From an uncultured Bacilli bacterium (lineage in GTDB: Bacteria; Bacillota_I; Bacilli_A; RF39; UBA660), in contig CALVXV010000073.1 in assembly GCA_944371685.1 (NCBI GenBank), positions 1 to 6,046 on the forward strand: 6,046 nucleotides of DNA, read 5' to 3'. Position numbers and translations under genes: made by a program. Below the pieces are notes generated by a model. It saw nothing but the letters and a program-made list of their open reading frames with translations, did no database searches and was not told the DNA's origin. The number at the start of each line of letters is the position of its first letter. The first letter of the stretch is position 1. Positions 5,840 through 6,046 of the stretch are shown one piece after another.

Positions 5840-6046
5840 GCATTTTTTCAATTTCTTTTACAGTTAGACCAGTAGCTTTTGAAATATCTTCTATACTCAT
5901 TTTCATATTAAGTAGATTTTTAGCTATTTCAAGTTTACTTTCTTTGATTCCAATACTTTTGCCTTCTTTTTTAGCTCCTTCCATCTCATTAAGCTTGACT
6001 AAGGCATCCATCTTCTCTTTCTGCCACTCATGTATTATAAACTCAT
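5823..6046 (-). CDS. C-terminal end of an Rpn / PD-(D/E)XK nuclease family protein (partial)
   Basis: The frame is open to the window edge, giving 73 complete codons before TAA; the 5' part lies beyond 6046. The upstream residues EFIIHEWQKEK read into MDALVKLNEMEG, so the ATG at 6011 is internal rather than the main start. The visible part is a charged helical stretch with EGAKKEGKSIGIKE, then IAKNLLNMKMSIEDISKATGLTVKEIEKM, the typical tail of the Rpn (recombination-promoting nuclease, YhgA-like) and 'PD-(D/E)XK nuclease family transposase' proteins. That tail is a small helix-turn-helix-like unit. The catalytic domain is outside the window and cannot be judged. E. coli Rpn proteins are DNA endonucleases linked to recombination and phage defence. 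The match rests on the tail pattern alone, so an unrelated protein with a similar tail is possible. Confidence 0.75.
   Translation of the reverse strand, partial: EFIIHEWQKEKMDALVKLNEMEGAKKEGKSIGIKESKLEIAKNLLNMKMSIEDISKATGLTVKEIEKMQSTNE

Overview
The window is strongly AT-rich and reads as a low-GC Gram-positive (Firmicutes/Bacillota) chromosome. The signs are a glmS ribozyme ahead of glmS, a ClpC-type unfoldase, strong AGGAGG-like ribosome binding sites, and a secreted protein family I associate with uncultured gut Bacilli (RF39- or Erysipelotrichia-like). The lineage is an inference. TGG encodes Trp throughout and no reading frame needs a recoded stop, so the standard bacterial code fits.

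Layout. Bases 1-238 hold a sigma-A-type promoter, a short 5' hairpin carrying a Shine-Dalgarno-like loop, and a compact glmS self-cleaving ribozyme. Bases 239-2041 (+) encode GlmS. A terminator that can work in both directions fills the gap between glmS and the convergent clpC-like gene (2072-4363, minus). Upstream of clpC lie about 220 bases with a 17-bp palindrome over a possible promoter and a 13-bp duplicate of the clpC start region. Bases 4583-5512 (minus) are a secreted or surface protein gene interrupted by one in-frame TAA at codon 38. Bases 5598-5786 form a 189-bp element with 14-bp perfect terminal inverted repeats and an 8-bp flanking duplication, which looks like a MITE. Bases 5823-6046 (minus) are the 3' end of an Rpn/PD-(D/E)XK nuclease-type gene whose own terminator contains its stop codon.

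The left two thirds are housekeeping: amino-sugar synthesis under metabolite control of its mRNA, and protein quality control. The right third is accessory and partly decaying: a nonsense-mutated surface protein, a miniature insertion sequence and an Rpn-type gene. No large new multi-gene system is visible. The points most worth a second look are the 5' Shine-Dalgarno hairpin that ribozyme cleavage would remove, the MITE, the single-stop pseudogene, the altered N-domain of ClpC, and a possible intragenic small protein in the Rpn gene.
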